64,000 bases of DNA, taken from the NCBI GenBank assembly GCA_030530205.1, contig JAUMVK010000003.1:62001-126000 (forward strand). Direction: 5' to 3'. A model generated the notes under the pieces. It made no database searches. It was not told where the DNA came from and worked only from the letters and a program-made list of their open reading frames with translations. Positions 33,902 to 43,832 of the stretch are shown piece by piece (position 1 is the stretch's first letter; each line of letters starts with the position of its first letter). This DNA is from RGIG3701 sp030530205. GTDB taxonomy: Bacteria > Planctomycetota > Planctomycetia > Pirellulales > Thermoguttaceae. Made by a program: the position numbers and the translations under genes.

Positions 33902-35098
33902 ATGCAAACCCAACTTTCGCGCCGCATCGCCGCGCTTCAACCGTCCGCGACCCTCGCCATGGCAGCCAAGGCCAAAGAGCTTAAAGCCTCTGGCCGCAAA
34001 GTCATCAGTCTGAGCCTGGGGGAACCCGATTTCAATACGCCCGCGCATATTTGCGACGCTGCCGCGAAAGCCATGGCGGAAGGAAAAACCCGCTACACCG
34101 TCGCGTCCGGTATTCCGGAACTGAAAGAGGCGATCTGTAAATTCTACAAAAACCGCCACAGCCTGGAATACAAACCAGCCAATATTACGGTCTCTAACGG
34201 CGCGAAGCACTGCCTTCATAACGTCTTCACCGTTCTGATCGACGAGGGCGAAGAAGTCATCATCCCGGCCCCGTATTGGGTCAGTTACGCCGAGATCGTG
34301 AAGCTCGCCGGCGGCGTGCCGGTCATCGTCGAGACGACCGAAGCGAGCGACTTCAAACTCACCCCCGAGCAGCTCCGGGCTGCGTGTACGCCCAAGACCA
34401 AATGCCTGCTTCTGTGCAGCCCCTCAAATCCGACCGGGAGCATGTACTCGGGCGAGGAACTCGGCGCTCTGGCCGATGTGGTGATCGAAAAAGATCTTTG
34501 GGTCCTCGCTGACGAAATCTACGAAAATCTGGTTTACGGCGATAATGTTTTCGTAAGCTTCCCGACCGTGCGCCCGGGCCTGATGGACCGCACGATCATC
34601 GTGAACGGTGTTTCTAAAACATACGCCATGACCGGCTGGCGAATCGGCTGGTCGTTCGCTCCGGCCGACATCGCGAAGAAAATGGCAAGTCTTCAGAGCC
34701 AGGAAACGTCCTGCCCGTGCAGCATTTCGCAGTACGCGGCCATCGCGGCGCTGGAAGGCTCGCAGGATTGCGTGAAGGAAATGTGCGCGGAATTCTCAAA
34801 GCGCCGGGATTATGTCCTCCAGCGTATCAATGCCATTGAGGGGCTTTCCTGCCCGAATATGCGCGGGGCGTTTTATGCGTTTGTGAATATTTCCAAATAT
34901 TTAGGCCGCGAATACGGCGGGAAGATGATCGAGACCGACACGGACTGGTGCCTCGAACTGCTTGAAAAGAAGGGTGTCGCGACGGTCATGGGGTCGGCGT
35001 TCGGCGCGCCGGGTTACGCACGTCTCTCCTTCGCGAACAGCATGGAGGAGCTGAAACAGGCGTTCGACCTGATCGAAGAGTTCCTGAGTGAACGGTAA
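33902..35098 (+). CDS. aspC: Class I PLP-dependent aminotransferase (aspartate aminotransferase-like)
   Basis: Transfers amino groups between amino acids and 2-oxo acids using pyridoxal phosphate. The 398-residue product has SLSLGEPDFNTPAHI, RYTVASGIPELKEAI, CSPSNPTGSMYS, WVLADEIYENLVYG and VNGVSKTYAMTGWRIGW with the PLP lysine K239, and ends with a C-terminal arginine block (GYARLSFANS). This matches subgroup I-gamma aspartate/prephenate aminotransferases; the exact substrate is not certain. ATG 33902 is used since the family starts near LSRRIAALQPSAT. It is single-gene, followed by family 1 repeat D. Confidence 0.88.
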   Translation: MQTQLSRRIAALQPSATLAMAAKAKELKASGRKVISLSLGEPDFNTPAHICDAAAKAMAEGKTRYTVASGIPELKEAICKFYKNRHSLEYKPANITVSNGAKHCLHNVFTVLIDEGEEVIIPAPYWVSYAEIVKLAGGVPVIVETTEASDFKLTPEQLRAACTPKTKCLLLCSPSNPTGSMYSGEELGALADVVIEKDLWVLADEIYENLVYGDNVFVSFPTVRPGLMDRTIIVNGVSKTYAMTGWRIGWSFAPADIAKKMASLQSQETSCPCSISQYAAIAALEGSQDCVKEMCAEFSKRRDYVLQRINAIEGLSCPNMRGAFYAFVNISKYLGREYGGKMIETDTDWCLELLEKKGVATVMGSAFGAPGYARLSFANSMEELKQAFDLIEEFLSER

Positions 35099-35127
35099 AG
35101 TCCGAGTCCAATCCGCTTCAACACGAG

Positions 35128-35248
35128 ATTTAAACACGGATTTCCACGGATTAAAGGGATTAAATGGATTTTTTCAGGAAAGACTTCAACCTTTTTTCTT
35201 TAAAAATCTGGGTAAATCCTTTTAATCCGTGGAAATCCGTGTTTAAAT
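35128..35248. repeat. Family 1 dispersed palindrome, copy D
   Basis: ATTTAAACACGGATTTCCAC.. and its complement GTGGAAATCCGTGTTTAAAT close a 121-base element with a pyrimidine-rich middle. It has no outer CCGCGG arms. Confidence 0.8.
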
Positions 35249-35300
35249 AAAAGGTGGAAGTGAAACGGGCCTGGAAGTTTTTCTCTTGCCGTTTAACAAA

Positions 35301-35344
35301 AAAACCACCCGTTCTCCATTTCGAAAAGAGAAGGGTGGTTTTTC
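35301..35344. terminator. Bidirectional terminator between aspC and metG
   Basis: AAAACCACCC-GTTCTC..GAGAA-GGGTGGTTTT forms a long stem with A run before and T run after, suitable for both converging genes. Confidence 0.85.
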
Positions 35345-35370
35345 TATTTTAAACGGTTTGACTATATTAA

Positions 35371-37419
35371 TTAATGGATCCTCTGTCCCGGGACCGCGCC
35401 GGAGTCGGGCGAAAGGACGAAAATGTCTTTTCCGCCGGGGCCGGCCGCGCAAATCATCGCTTCGGAAAGGCCAAACTTCATCTGACGCGGCTGGAGGTTC
35501 GCGACGCAAACCACCAAACGACCCACCAGGTCTTCCGGTTTGTACGCCGATTTGATCCCCGCGAAGACGTTTTTCGTCACGCCGCCGCCCAGCGAAAGGG
35601 TCAGGTGCAGCAGTTTGCGGGCTTCCGGAACCTCCTCCGCCATCACGATGCGCGCGACACGAAGATCGACTTTGCAGAAATCGTCGATCGTGCAGACGGC
35701 CTCGAGTGGCTCGTCCTCAAGCGGCTGCGCGCTGTCGTCCCACTGGGATTTCGCGTCGGCCGGGGTTTCTTCCGGTTTGTTTTCTTCACGGGTTTCTTCG
35801 ATCATGGCTTCAATCGCTTTCTCTTCCATACGAGACATTAAGTGAGTAAATTCATTGACTTGCGTGCCGGTGAGCGGCGTTTTTACGCTTTCGAACGTCC
35901 AGTCCGCGGCGTTTTCGTTGAGCAGGGCGGCGGAATCCTCCGCAAGTTTCGGAAGGATCGGCGCCAGATAAATCACCATCTGACGGTAAACGTTCAGAGC
36001 GATCGTACAGACGTCCTGCAGTTCCCGCTGACGGTCGGGGTCCTTGCGGAGTTTCCAAGGCGCTTTTTCGTCCACGAATTTGTTCGCGCGGTCGCCGATC
36101 GTCATCACCAGGCGCGTGACCTTGGCAAAGTCGCAGTCCTCATAGGCCTGACCGATCTCGTCGGCCAGTGAAGCCGCGTAAGCGAACAGACCGCCATCCT
36201 CCGGATAGACCGCCGATGTTCCGAGGTCCTTCACGAATTTGGCCGTCCGGGATGCCAGGTTCACGAGCTTCCCGACCAGGTCGGCGTTCACCTTCTCGCG
36301 AATGTCCGTGAAGTTCAGGTCCACGTCGTCCACGCGCGGGGTAAGTTTCGAGGCAAAATAGTAACGCAGCGTGGCCGGGTCCAAATATTTCAGGTACGTG
36401 TCGGCCTTGATGAACGTCCCTTTGGACTTCGACATTTTCTCGCCGTTCGTCGTGAGCATCCCGTGAATGTGGATCTTCTCGGGGAGATTGAACCCGGCGA
36501 CTTTCAACATGGCGGGCCAGAACAGCGTGTGGAAGTACGTGATGTCCTTACCGATGAAGTGATGGATCTCCGTTTCAGGATTTTTCCACCAATCCTCCCA
36601 GTTCTCGCCATTCACCTTACACCAATCCCGGGTCGAGCCGATGTAACCGATCGGCGCATCGAACCACACGTACCAGTAATTCCCCGGCGCGTCGGAGATC
36701 TCAAACCCGAAGTAGGGCGCGGGGCGCGAAATGTCCCAGTCGTTCAGGGCGTCGTTGAGGAAGAACCCGGCGAGGTAATTCGCGATCTCCGGCTGCAGGT
36801 GGTTCCCGTTCTGCGTCCACTCGGTCAGGAACGGGTGCAGCTTCTCAATCTCGACCATCAGGTGCTCCGCTTCGCGCAGTTCCGGGGTGGTTCCTGAAAG
36901 GGCGCTGATCGGGTTGATCAGGTCGGATGGGGAGTAGGTCGAGCCGCATTTGTCGCACGAGTCACCGTACTGCTCCTCCGCGCCGCATTTCGGGCACGTC
37001 CCCTTCACGAAGCGGTCGGCGAGGAAAGTCCCCTCTTGTGTGTCGAAGAGCTGGCTGATTTTTTTTGAGTGAACCAGACCGGCTTTCCGAAGCGCGGCCC
37101 AAATCTCCTTGCAGGACTCATAACTTTCCGGCGAGTTCGTGCTCCCGTAATTGTCGAAATGGATCCCGAAACCCGTGAATGAAGCGAGATGCTGCTCGTG
37201 TACACGTTCGATGAGCTGTTCCGGCGTAATTCCTTCTTTTTTGGCGCGGATCATGATGGCGGTACCGTGCGTATCGTCGGCGCACATATAAACACATCGG
37301 TTCCCGCGGAGATTTTGGGCACGGACCCAAATATCGGTCTGGATGTACTCAACGAGATGCCCGATATGAATCGGCCCGTTGGCGTAGGGAAGAGCGCTGG
37401 TTACGAGGATTTTTCTCAT
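35371..37419 (-). CDS. metG: Methionyl-tRNA synthetase
   Basis: Charges tRNA-Met. The 682-residue product has YANGPIHIGHLVEYIQTDIW (HIGH motif), ADDTHGTAIMIRAKKEGI, the zinc-knuckle part CPKCGAEEQYGDSCDKCG and GEKMSKSKGTFI (KMSKS). The anticodon domain is followed by a C-terminal EMAP/Trbp-like tRNA-binding domain (DFCKVDLRVARIVMAEEVPE .. KNVFAGIKSAY), which promotes dimerisation. Between them is a Glu/Lys/Pro-rich linker. Canonical length. It has its own promoter (37472-37499) and shares a terminator with aspC. Confidence 0.97.
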   Translation of the reverse strand: MRKILVTSALPYANGPIHIGHLVEYIQTDIWVRAQNLRGNRCVYMCADDTHGTAIMIRAKKEGITPEQLIERVHEQHLASFTGFGIHFDNYGSTNSPESYESCKEIWAALRKAGLVHSKKISQLFDTQEGTFLADRFVKGTCPKCGAEEQYGDSCDKCGSTYSPSDLINPISALSGTTPELREAEHLMVEIEKLHPFLTEWTQNGNHLQPEIANYLAGFFLNDALNDWDISRPAPYFGFEISDAPGNYWYVWFDAPIGYIGSTRDWCKVNGENWEDWWKNPETEIHHFIGKDITYFHTLFWPAMLKVAGFNLPEKIHIHGMLTTNGEKMSKSKGTFIKADTYLKYLDPATLRYYFASKLTPRVDDVDLNFTDIREKVNADLVGKLVNLASRTAKFVKDLGTSAVYPEDGGLFAYAASLADEIGQAYEDCDFAKVTRLVMTIGDRANKFVDEKAPWKLRKDPDRQRELQDVCTIALNVYRQMVIYLAPILPKLAEDSAALLNENAADWTFESVKTPLTGTQVNEFTHLMSRMEEKAIEAMIEETREENKPEETPADAKSQWDDSAQPLEDEPLEAVCTIDDFCKVDLRVARIVMAEEVPEARKLLHLTLSLGGGVTKNVFAGIKSAYKPEDLVGRLVVCVANLQPRQMKFGLSEAMICAAGPGGKDIFVLSPDSGAVPGQRIH

Positions 37420-37471
37420 GAGGAATTCCTTTTTCGAGGGTGTGAGACAAATTGAATTTCAAAGTTCATTA

Positions 37472-37499
37472 ATTATACGTCTTTTTAAAAGAAAATCAA
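37472..37499 (-). promoter_or_regulatory. Predicted metG promoter
   Basis: Minus-strand TTGATT (37499-37494), 16 bases, perfect TATAAT (37477-37472), about 50 bases before the ATG. Confidence 0.65.
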
Positions 37500-37924
37500 T
37501 CCCCCGTGAAAAGGTTTTCGGGAAAGGAATTTTTTGGAAAAATTCCGGAAAACTTTCTAAAAAACCTTCTGCCCCTGATTTACATAATAGATTAATAAGG
37601 TATAACTGAAAAAAGGCGTAAACAGTAATTCCGTTTCATAATCTCGTCAAAAGTTTTATGGAAATAACTTCTCCGTGATCGAAACGAATGGAATCACCGT
37701 TTTTTACAGCCCCTATTTTCCCTGCTTTACCCAAATTCAGGGTGTCAATAATTTAACTTTTCCTATTTTTACTGATTAATCCGATTGTTTTCAAAAAACG
37801 TGATTTTTTGGTAATTTTGTTCGAGTTTGTTCGAGCTACCGGGAAAAAAACCGATAATTTGGATAAGGTACAGAGTTTTATAAAAAAACGTAGAGTAATA
37901 ATATATTCGTACGGAGAGAGAACT
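37500..37924. other. AT-rich upstream region of the TPR gene
   Basis: No gene, RNA or clear repeat is seen. It must contain the promoter of the plus-strand TPR gene. The AT-rich run just before 37910 is a candidate, but no box pair stands out. GGAGAG at 37913-37918 is the likely ribosome binding site. Confidence 0.35.
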
Positions 37925-40900
37925 ATGGCTGGCAAACGGCTGAATATTAAATTCGTCATCATACTCACCACAATTCTGGTGGTTTTAGGATTTGGCGCTT
38001 TTCTGATGCTGCGTATTCAAAGCAGCCGCCAGGTCGAAACCTGTTACCAGATTGGACTCGACGCATTCGAGAGAGGTGACATGGAGGAAGCAAGAAGCAA
38101 TCTTGGTCACGTAGTTGATAAACTAAAGGACGATGAAGACCGCGCTAACGCGATGCGGAAACTTGTTCTGTCTTATATTTCCATTCTGGATCAGTCGAAC
38201 AAAAGCCACAATGACGTGGAAATATGCCAGAGCTGGGCAGAACGCGCTCTTCAAATGGACGCTTCGGAGCTTGGGGAAGACCGTGCGAAAATTAAAGAGG
38301 CCCTCGCGCGCTGCCAGGAAATGCTCGGCCGCACTTCCAAAGCGGCTCAGACGTATGTTGAGCTTTCCAATGAATTTCCCGATAATCCGGATTTCCTCCT
38401 TCACGCTGCTGAGTGTTACACCCGCTCCAAAGATGCCAAGGCCGTGGACGTTTTGTCCAAGCTGGTTTCTTTCCACAAGGATTTCATTCCTGGCTGGATC
38501 GCCTTCGCTCGTTACTATCAGGAAGCCAACCAGTACGACCTCGCTTTGCAGCAACTGAACACGATGGTTGCCGAGACTGAAACGGCGCAAGCTTACGCAC
38601 AGCGTGCCATTTTCCTTTATCTTCATCCGGAACTGGAACAGATGGCACTGGCGGAAGAATCGGCCGTGAACGCAATTCGTCTTGACCCCAATAACGTGGA
38701 CGCACTGGTCGCCGGTGTCAAGATGTGCATTTACAGGAAACAGTACGAACAGGCACACGAGTATCTTGATAAAGCACGCAGAATGGCTATGGATCTCCCG
38801 GACAAAACCCGGAACCAGTACCTCATTGACTTCAGTGTTGAGCTTTCTGATGCGGAGGGCAAACCGGAAAACGCTCTGGATCTTCTTCAGCGTGACGTGA
38901 ACGACGACCCGATGAACGTCATGAAACATCTGCAGCTTTTCCAGCGTCTGATCGTGCTTGACCGAATGGAAGACGCCCAGAAAGAAATCAAAAACCTTCA
39001 GCAGGTTCTCCCCAACGCCCCGAAAGAATACCTTGGTTTCTTTGAGGCGATGATCGATATTCGTCAGGAAAAATGGGCCTCGGCTGTGAAAAAGCTGGAA
39101 CTGGCTCGCGCCTATATGGATCAGCAGCCTGAAATGCTGGCATATATCGACCGTCAGCGTGCTTTGTGCTATGGCAGACTTGGCCAGGTTGACAAACAGT
39201 TCGAAGCGTTTCAGAAAGCGATCATGAACGCCAGCGAGGAACAGATCGTTCCATTTTACATCGCGTACATTCAGGCACTTCATTCTGTTGGCCGTATTCA
39301 ACAGATGGAAGACCTACTCACAGAACTGCGCGACAAAATCGGTACGGACGCATTTATGGGTTACCACGAACTGCGGACTCTTTATTTCGCGCTCCTTCAG
39401 CAAAAAGAGGCTTTGAAGCCTGCCGAGGAACAGAACTGGGATACCTTGAACCGTGAAATGCAAGCGTATAATGTGGACACGAATAACCCGGAAGGGATTT
39501 TGTTGAGTGTCCGTATGCTGGTGAAGCAAGGGAATGTTAAGGATGCCAAAGACCTTCTTCGCCGTGCCGCGGTGGAACATCCGAATACTCCGTCGTTCAT
39601 TTCCTATCTTGCTCTTCTGGAAGCACAGGAAAAGAACTTTAACGAAGCTCTTTCCATCCTCGATACGGAATATGCGTCCAAAAAAGACGCGACAGGGCTT
39701 CTTGTCACGAAAGTGCGTATTCTTTCCCAAATGAAATCTTCGGACAAAGATGCGCAGGCCGACATTGAAAGACAGCTGCGTGATATTGAAAAGATCGCCT
39801 ACACGCTTTCTGATTCCATGAAAATCACTATCCTGAAGCAGTTGGCCATGGCGTGGCTTCAGTTCGAAAATCTGACGGAGGCTGACCGTTTGTACACGAC
39901 GATCATTCAGTTCGAGCCTGAAAATGTTGGTATTAAAATCCAGCTGTTCGACCTGGCTCGCAAAAGTGACAATGAGCAGAAAATGACAGCTCAGATGCAG
40001 CGTTTGAATAAAGAGCTTGGCCCTTCTTCGCCTGAATATCGTTATTGCCTCGCGACCAAAAATGTTTGGGAGTACAGCAAAAAACCCGATAATCCTGAGA
40101 AGCTCACCCTCGCGAAAGAACAGCTTAATATTGCCGGGCAGCTTCGTCCAACGTGGGTTTACATTCCCCGCGCTCAGGCGGAAATCGCTATTCTGGAAAA
40201 GGATTACGATGCTGCTATTTCGTATTTGAACCGTGTGGACCAGATCGGCACTCTCACGACACAGCAGTTGAACCTTCTCATTCGTCTGCTTTATCTGAAA
40301 AACCGGGATGCAGACGTAAAAGCGCTCATTCAGCGGAAACGAGAAGCCAATCTTGCGGTTGACGCGGCCATGATGAGCGTTGAAGCGCTCGCCAATTCGG
40401 GTGAAGGCGATGAGGCGGTACGCCGTGGTTCCGAAATCATCGACCCTTCCAATCCGAAAGATTACCTTTGGATCGGTCATATCGCTTTACGCGCAAAAGA
40501 TTACCGCAAGGCTGAGGATGCTTTCAAACACGTAACGGAGATCGCTCCTGAAAATCCGAATGGTTGGCTTTCACTTCTGCAGGTTCTGAAAATGCAAAAT
40601 ATGGACGTTAATCAGGACGAATTCATCGGCAAGATCCGCGAGGCCGTTCCAGAGGCAAAACTCCCGCTCTGCCTGGCAAAAGCTTACCAGCTTTTCGGAA
40701 ATGCGAAAGAAGCGGAACAAACATTCCAGCAGGCTGTCAACCTTGACCCGAACAATCTGGAAGTTTTGTTTTCGATCAGTCAGTTTTATATGTGTACGAC
40801 ACACCCGGAGCTGGCGATTCCTTACCTGAAAAAGATGAGCACCCAGATCACGTCCGACAATCGGCTGAATGTGGACACCAAAAACCAGCAGCTTGCCTGG

Positions 40901-42247
40901 ACACGCCGCTCTTTAGCTCAGGTTTACAGCGGAATGGGTAATTATGACCTTCAGACGCAGGGTCTTCAGCTCATCGAAGAAAATCTTTCCCGTCAGCCGG
41001 ATTCGCTCGAAGATATGAAAGTGAAGGCGATTCTTCTGGCGGCCCGTCATAATCCGGAAGATAACCAGCGCGCGATTGAAATTTTTGACACGATTTCGAC
41101 GCTTTCCAGCCGTGAGCTTTTCGTTCTGGCCAAGCTTTATTTCGTGCAGAGTTTCAACCCATCAACGATTTCCATGAAGGAAAAATGCCAGAGCGTTATG
41201 AACGACCTGGTTTCCTCTAACGAAAACAACGTGGAGTACCTGACGGAATTCATTGATATGCTATTTGCCCAGAACACTGCCTCAGATACAATAGCCAGTT
41301 ATGTGGATCGTCTGGAATCCATTTTGGGAGCCAATCATCCACAGGCCTCGTATTACCGTCTTCGTTTGTTCCTTTTGACGCCAAATTCGCGTCAAATACA
41401 GGAGTGGCTCAAGGAGAACCTCCCCAAACAGGTCACTGCCCAGAACGTGGAATTCCTTCACAAATCTGCAATCGCGCTTGAGAAAGCCGAACAGATCGAA
41501 GCATCCAAATCCTTATGGACACTGCTTACGAACTCCAAACCGGAATACATTCCTCAGTTCCTCCTTTTCATTTCCCGCCAGCAGGGATTCACGCAGGCTT
41601 TCGCGTACCTTCAGGCCAACGAAGCAAAAATCACTCAAAATGAACAGTTGAATCTGATTTATTCCGCCTGCCGTCATGCCAAAACGACCGTGACCAAGGA
41701 TGAATTCAAGCAGATCAATGAGTACGTGAAAGTTCTTTTCCGCGATGATCCGGATGCATTGGAAGTCCAGGTATTCAAGGCTCAAATTCTGGAACTGCAA
41801 GGAAAATACGACGATGCGATCGCGATTTACAACAAACTGCTCGAAGAACCATTTTCAGCGGCACAAACTGCCAGCATTGAAAACGCGCTTGCGTATTTGC
41901 TCGCTCTGACGGGTAAAGACGTAGCTCGGGCAGTGGCTTTGATCGACGAAGCCGTCGAAAAATTCCCGACCGATCTGAACCTGCGCGACTCCCATGCCGT
42001 GGTTTACATGAACACGAAAGAGCGGAACAAGACCGACCAGGCATTAGCGGACCTCAAGTCTGTTGTCGCTAGCGGAAATTCCGGCATGTACCAGTTCCAC
42101 CTGGCTAAACTTTATCTGGTTCGCTCCAATCCAAATGCGGCCAAAATCGCGTTTGAAGAAGCAAAACGGTTGGACCCGTTCCTTAAACAGAACATTACCA
42201 GTCTTGAGGTTCCTACCTTCAACGAACTGACAAACAATCTTGAATAA
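37925..42247 (+). CDS. Giant membrane-anchored TPR-repeat protein
   Basis: 1440 residues. The ATG at 37925 follows GGAGAG and gives a basic N-terminus and one membrane helix (about 9-30, KFVIILTTILVVLGFGAFLML). The rest is predicted extracytoplasmic and made of many degenerate tetratricopeptide repeats, for example CYQIGLDAFERGDMEEARSN, AAECYTRSKDAKAVDVLSK, AFKHVTEIAPENPNGWLSLL and TFQQAVNLDPNNLEVLFS. TPRs bind proteins; such very large TPR proteins are characteristic of planctomycetes, but their partners are unknown. It ends in a strong terminator. Confidence 0.85.
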   Translation: MAGKRLNIKFVIILTTILVVLGFGAFLMLRIQSSRQVETCYQIGLDAFERGDMEEARSNLGHVVDKLKDDEDRANAMRKLVLSYISILDQSNKSHNDVEICQSWAERALQMDASELGEDRAKIKEALARCQEMLGRTSKAAQTYVELSNEFPDNPDFLLHAAECYTRSKDAKAVDVLSKLVSFHKDFIPGWIAFARYYQEANQYDLALQQLNTMVAETETAQAYAQRAIFLYLHPELEQMALAEESAVNAIRLDPNNVDALVAGVKMCIYRKQYEQAHEYLDKARRMAMDLPDKTRNQYLIDFSVELSDAEGKPENALDLLQRDVNDDPMNVMKHLQLFQRLIVLDRMEDAQKEIKNLQQVLPNAPKEYLGFFEAMIDIRQEKWASAVKKLELARAYMDQQPEMLAYIDRQRALCYGRLGQVDKQFEAFQKAIMNASEEQIVPFYIAYIQALHSVGRIQQMEDLLTELRDKIGTDAFMGYHELRTLYFALLQQKEALKPAEEQNWDTLNREMQAYNVDTNNPEGILLSVRMLVKQGNVKDAKDLLRRAAVEHPNTPSFISYLALLEAQEKNFNEALSILDTEYASKKDATGLLVTKVRILSQMKSSDKDAQADIERQLRDIEKIAYTLSDSMKITILKQLAMAWLQFENLTEADRLYTTIIQFEPENVGIKIQLFDLARKSDNEQKMTAQMQRLNKELGPSSPEYRYCLATKNVWEYSKKPDNPEKLTLAKEQLNIAGQLRPTWVYIPRAQAEIAILEKDYDAAISYLNRVDQIGTLTTQQLNLLIRLLYLKNRDADVKALIQRKREANLAVDAAMMSVEALANSGEGDEAVRRGSEIIDPSNPKDYLWIGHIALRAKDYRKAEDAFKHVTEIAPENPNGWLSLLQVLKMQNMDVNQDEFIGKIREAVPEAKLPLCLAKAYQLFGNAKEAEQTFQQAVNLDPNNLEVLFSISQFYMCTTHPELAIPYLKKMSTQITSDNRLNVDTKNQQLAWTRRSLAQVYSGMGNYDLQTQGLQLIEENLSRQPDSLEDMKVKAILLAARHNPEDNQRAIEIFDTISTLSSRELFVLAKLYFVQSFNPSTISMKEKCQSVMNDLVSSNENNVEYLTEFIDMLFAQNTASDTIASYVDRLESILGANHPQASYYRLRLFLLTPNSRQIQEWLKENLPKQVTAQNVEFLHKSAIALEKAEQIEASKSLWTLLTNSKPEYIPQFLLFISRQQGFTQAFAYLQANEAKITQNEQLNLIYSACRHAKTTVTKDEFKQINEYVKVLFRDDPDALEVQVFKAQILELQGKYDDAIAIYNKLLEEPFSAAQTASIENALAYLLALTGKDVARAVALIDEAVEKFPTDLNLRDSHAVVYMNTKERNKTDQALADLKSVVASGNSGMYQFHLAKLYLVRSNPNAAKIAFEEAKRLDPFLKQNITSLEVPTFNELTNNLE

Positions 42248-42254
42248 ACCTTAC

Positions 42255-42292
42255 AAACCACTGTCCTGTTGAAACCGATGGGACAGTGGTTT
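42255..42292 (+). terminator. Terminator after the TPR gene
   Basis: A 12-base perfect stem AAACCACTGTCC..GGACAGTGGTTT with a 14-base loop, followed by CATTTTA. Located 8 bases after the stop. Confidence 0.85.
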
Positions 42293-42355
42293 CATTTTAT
42301 GCCTGATGTCAGGATTCCTGATTTCTCAATCTCACACTTACTCGAAAGGATGATT

Positions 42356-43687
42356 ATGCCTGCCTCCAATCGTCGTGATTTTCTTAAAGCCGGAGCCGCT
42401 GCCGCGGTCGTTGCTTCCTCACTTTCTTCCGTTCCACGTGTTCATGCGGCTGGTTCGGACACCATTCGCATCGCTCTGATCGGTTGCGGCGGACGTGGAC
42501 GTGGCGCGTGCTTCCAGGCTCTCAGCACTCAGGAAGGCCCGGTTGAACTCGTCGCCATCGCCGATGCGTTCGAAGACCAGGCCAAAGGTTTCGCGGAAAT
42601 CCTGAAAGCGGACCCGGAAAAATCCAAACGCTGCTCCTTCACGGACGACACGATCTTCTCCGGCCTTGACGCGTACAAGAAGGCGATCGATTGTCTGCGT
42701 CCCGGCGTGGACCTCGCGCTGCTGGTCGCTCCGCCGGCCTTCCGTGCCATGCACTTCGAATACGCGGCCAACCGCGGTGTTCACATTTTCCTTGAAAAGC
42801 CGTTCGGCGTCGATACGCCCACGATCAAACGCTCCCTGGCCGCCTGGAAAGTCGCGCAGGAAAAAGGCGTGAAAATCATCACGGGCCTTAATAACCGCAA
42901 GTATTTCCGCACGGAAGAGACCGTAAAAAAGATCCAGGACGGCGCGATCGGCGACATTTTGTCCTGCTACGTGTACCGTCTGCACGGCCCGTGCCGCTGG
43001 AATCCGCGCCCGGAATGGACGCCGCTCCAGAACCAGCTCCGCAACTACAACAGTTTCACCTGGATGTCCGGCTCACCCTGTGTGGACTGGATGGTGCACA
43101 ATCTCGACATTTGCAACTGGTGCAAAGGGATGCACCCGACGTGGGTCCAGGGGATGGGCGGACGGCAGTGCCGCACCGAGAAAGACGAGATCCAGGACCA
43201 CATCGTCTGCGATTACGAGTACCCCGACGGCGTGAAACTCATCATGCAGGTCCGCCACATCGCGAACACGTGGAACAGTTTCCGCTCGGTGATCCGCGGC
43301 ACAAAAGGCATGGCGATCGTCGGTGAAGGAATTGGTGAGCCGAAGATTTTCAAAGGCTACGAAGCCAAAAACGAAGACGTCGTTTGGAAGGCCGAGTCTC
43401 CAAAGAACGACTCGTACCAGGAAGAGCACAATCGCCTGGCGAAGATGATCCGCGAAGACCTGCCGTGCGAAGACGTGGATTTCTGCATCAAGTCCAACTT
43501 CACGGGGATCATGGGCCGCATGGCGATGGAATCCGGTCAGGAACTCACGTGGGACACCGCGTGGAACTCGACTTACGAGCTTTGCCCGAACCTGGACGAT
43601 TTGAAGTTTGACGGCCCGGGCTACATCATGCCGGACGAAAACGGCAATTACGAGAGTCCGAAACCGGGCATCACGAAGAGATTCTGA
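42356..43687 (+). CDS. Tat-exported Gfo/Idh/MocA-family oxidoreductase
   Basis: The 443-residue product starts MPASNRRDFLKAGAAAAVVA, a twin-arginine signal (R6-R7). ATG 42356 lies six bases after AAAGGA. The Rossmann motif is IALIGCGGRGRGACFQAL, and the conserved EKP lysine is in IFLEKPFGVDTP. Later parts include NYNSFTWMSGSPCVDWMVH and WDTAWNSTYELC, typical of the larger planctomycete subgroup with a C-terminal extension. It presumably oxidises or reduces a sugar-like substrate in the periplasm. It is followed by a family 2 repeat and a glycosidase. Confidence 0.85.
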   Translation: MPASNRRDFLKAGAAAAVVASSLSSVPRVHAAGSDTIRIALIGCGGRGRGACFQALSTQEGPVELVAIADAFEDQAKGFAEILKADPEKSKRCSFTDDTIFSGLDAYKKAIDCLRPGVDLALLVAPPAFRAMHFEYAANRGVHIFLEKPFGVDTPTIKRSLAAWKVAQEKGVKIITGLNNRKYFRTEETVKKIQDGAIGDILSCYVYRLHGPCRWNPRPEWTPLQNQLRNYNSFTWMSGSPCVDWMVHNLDICNWCKGMHPTWVQGMGGRQCRTEKDEIQDHIVCDYEYPDGVKLIMQVRHIANTWNSFRSVIRGTKGMAIVGEGIGEPKIFKGYEAKNEDVVWKAESPKNDSYQEEHNRLAKMIREDLPCEDVDFCIKSNFTGIMGRMAMESGQELTWDTAWNSTYELCPNLDDLKFDGPGYIMPDENGNYESPKPGITKRF

Positions 43688-43689
43688 CT

Positions 43690-43803
43690 AAAGCCACCCT
43701 CTTTGAGGGGGGTGGCACGAAGTGCCGGGGGGAGTGAAAAAGCGTTTCCGTTACTCCCCCAATCTCGCTGCGCGAGCCAGCCCCCTCAAAGAAAGGGCCT
43801 TTG
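43690..43803. repeat. Family 2 repeat, copy 4
   Basis: AAGCCACCCTCTTTGAGGGG..GGTGGC at the left and CCCCAATCTCGCTGCGCGAG..GGGCCTTTGAAAA at the right. It is the same architecture as 15491-15606 but with the TCTCGC hairpin variant and a divergent middle. It starts three bases after the Gfo/Idh/MocA stop. Confidence 0.8.
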
Positions 43804-43832
43804 AAAACTTCCTTTTTCCCACCTTTTTTCCT

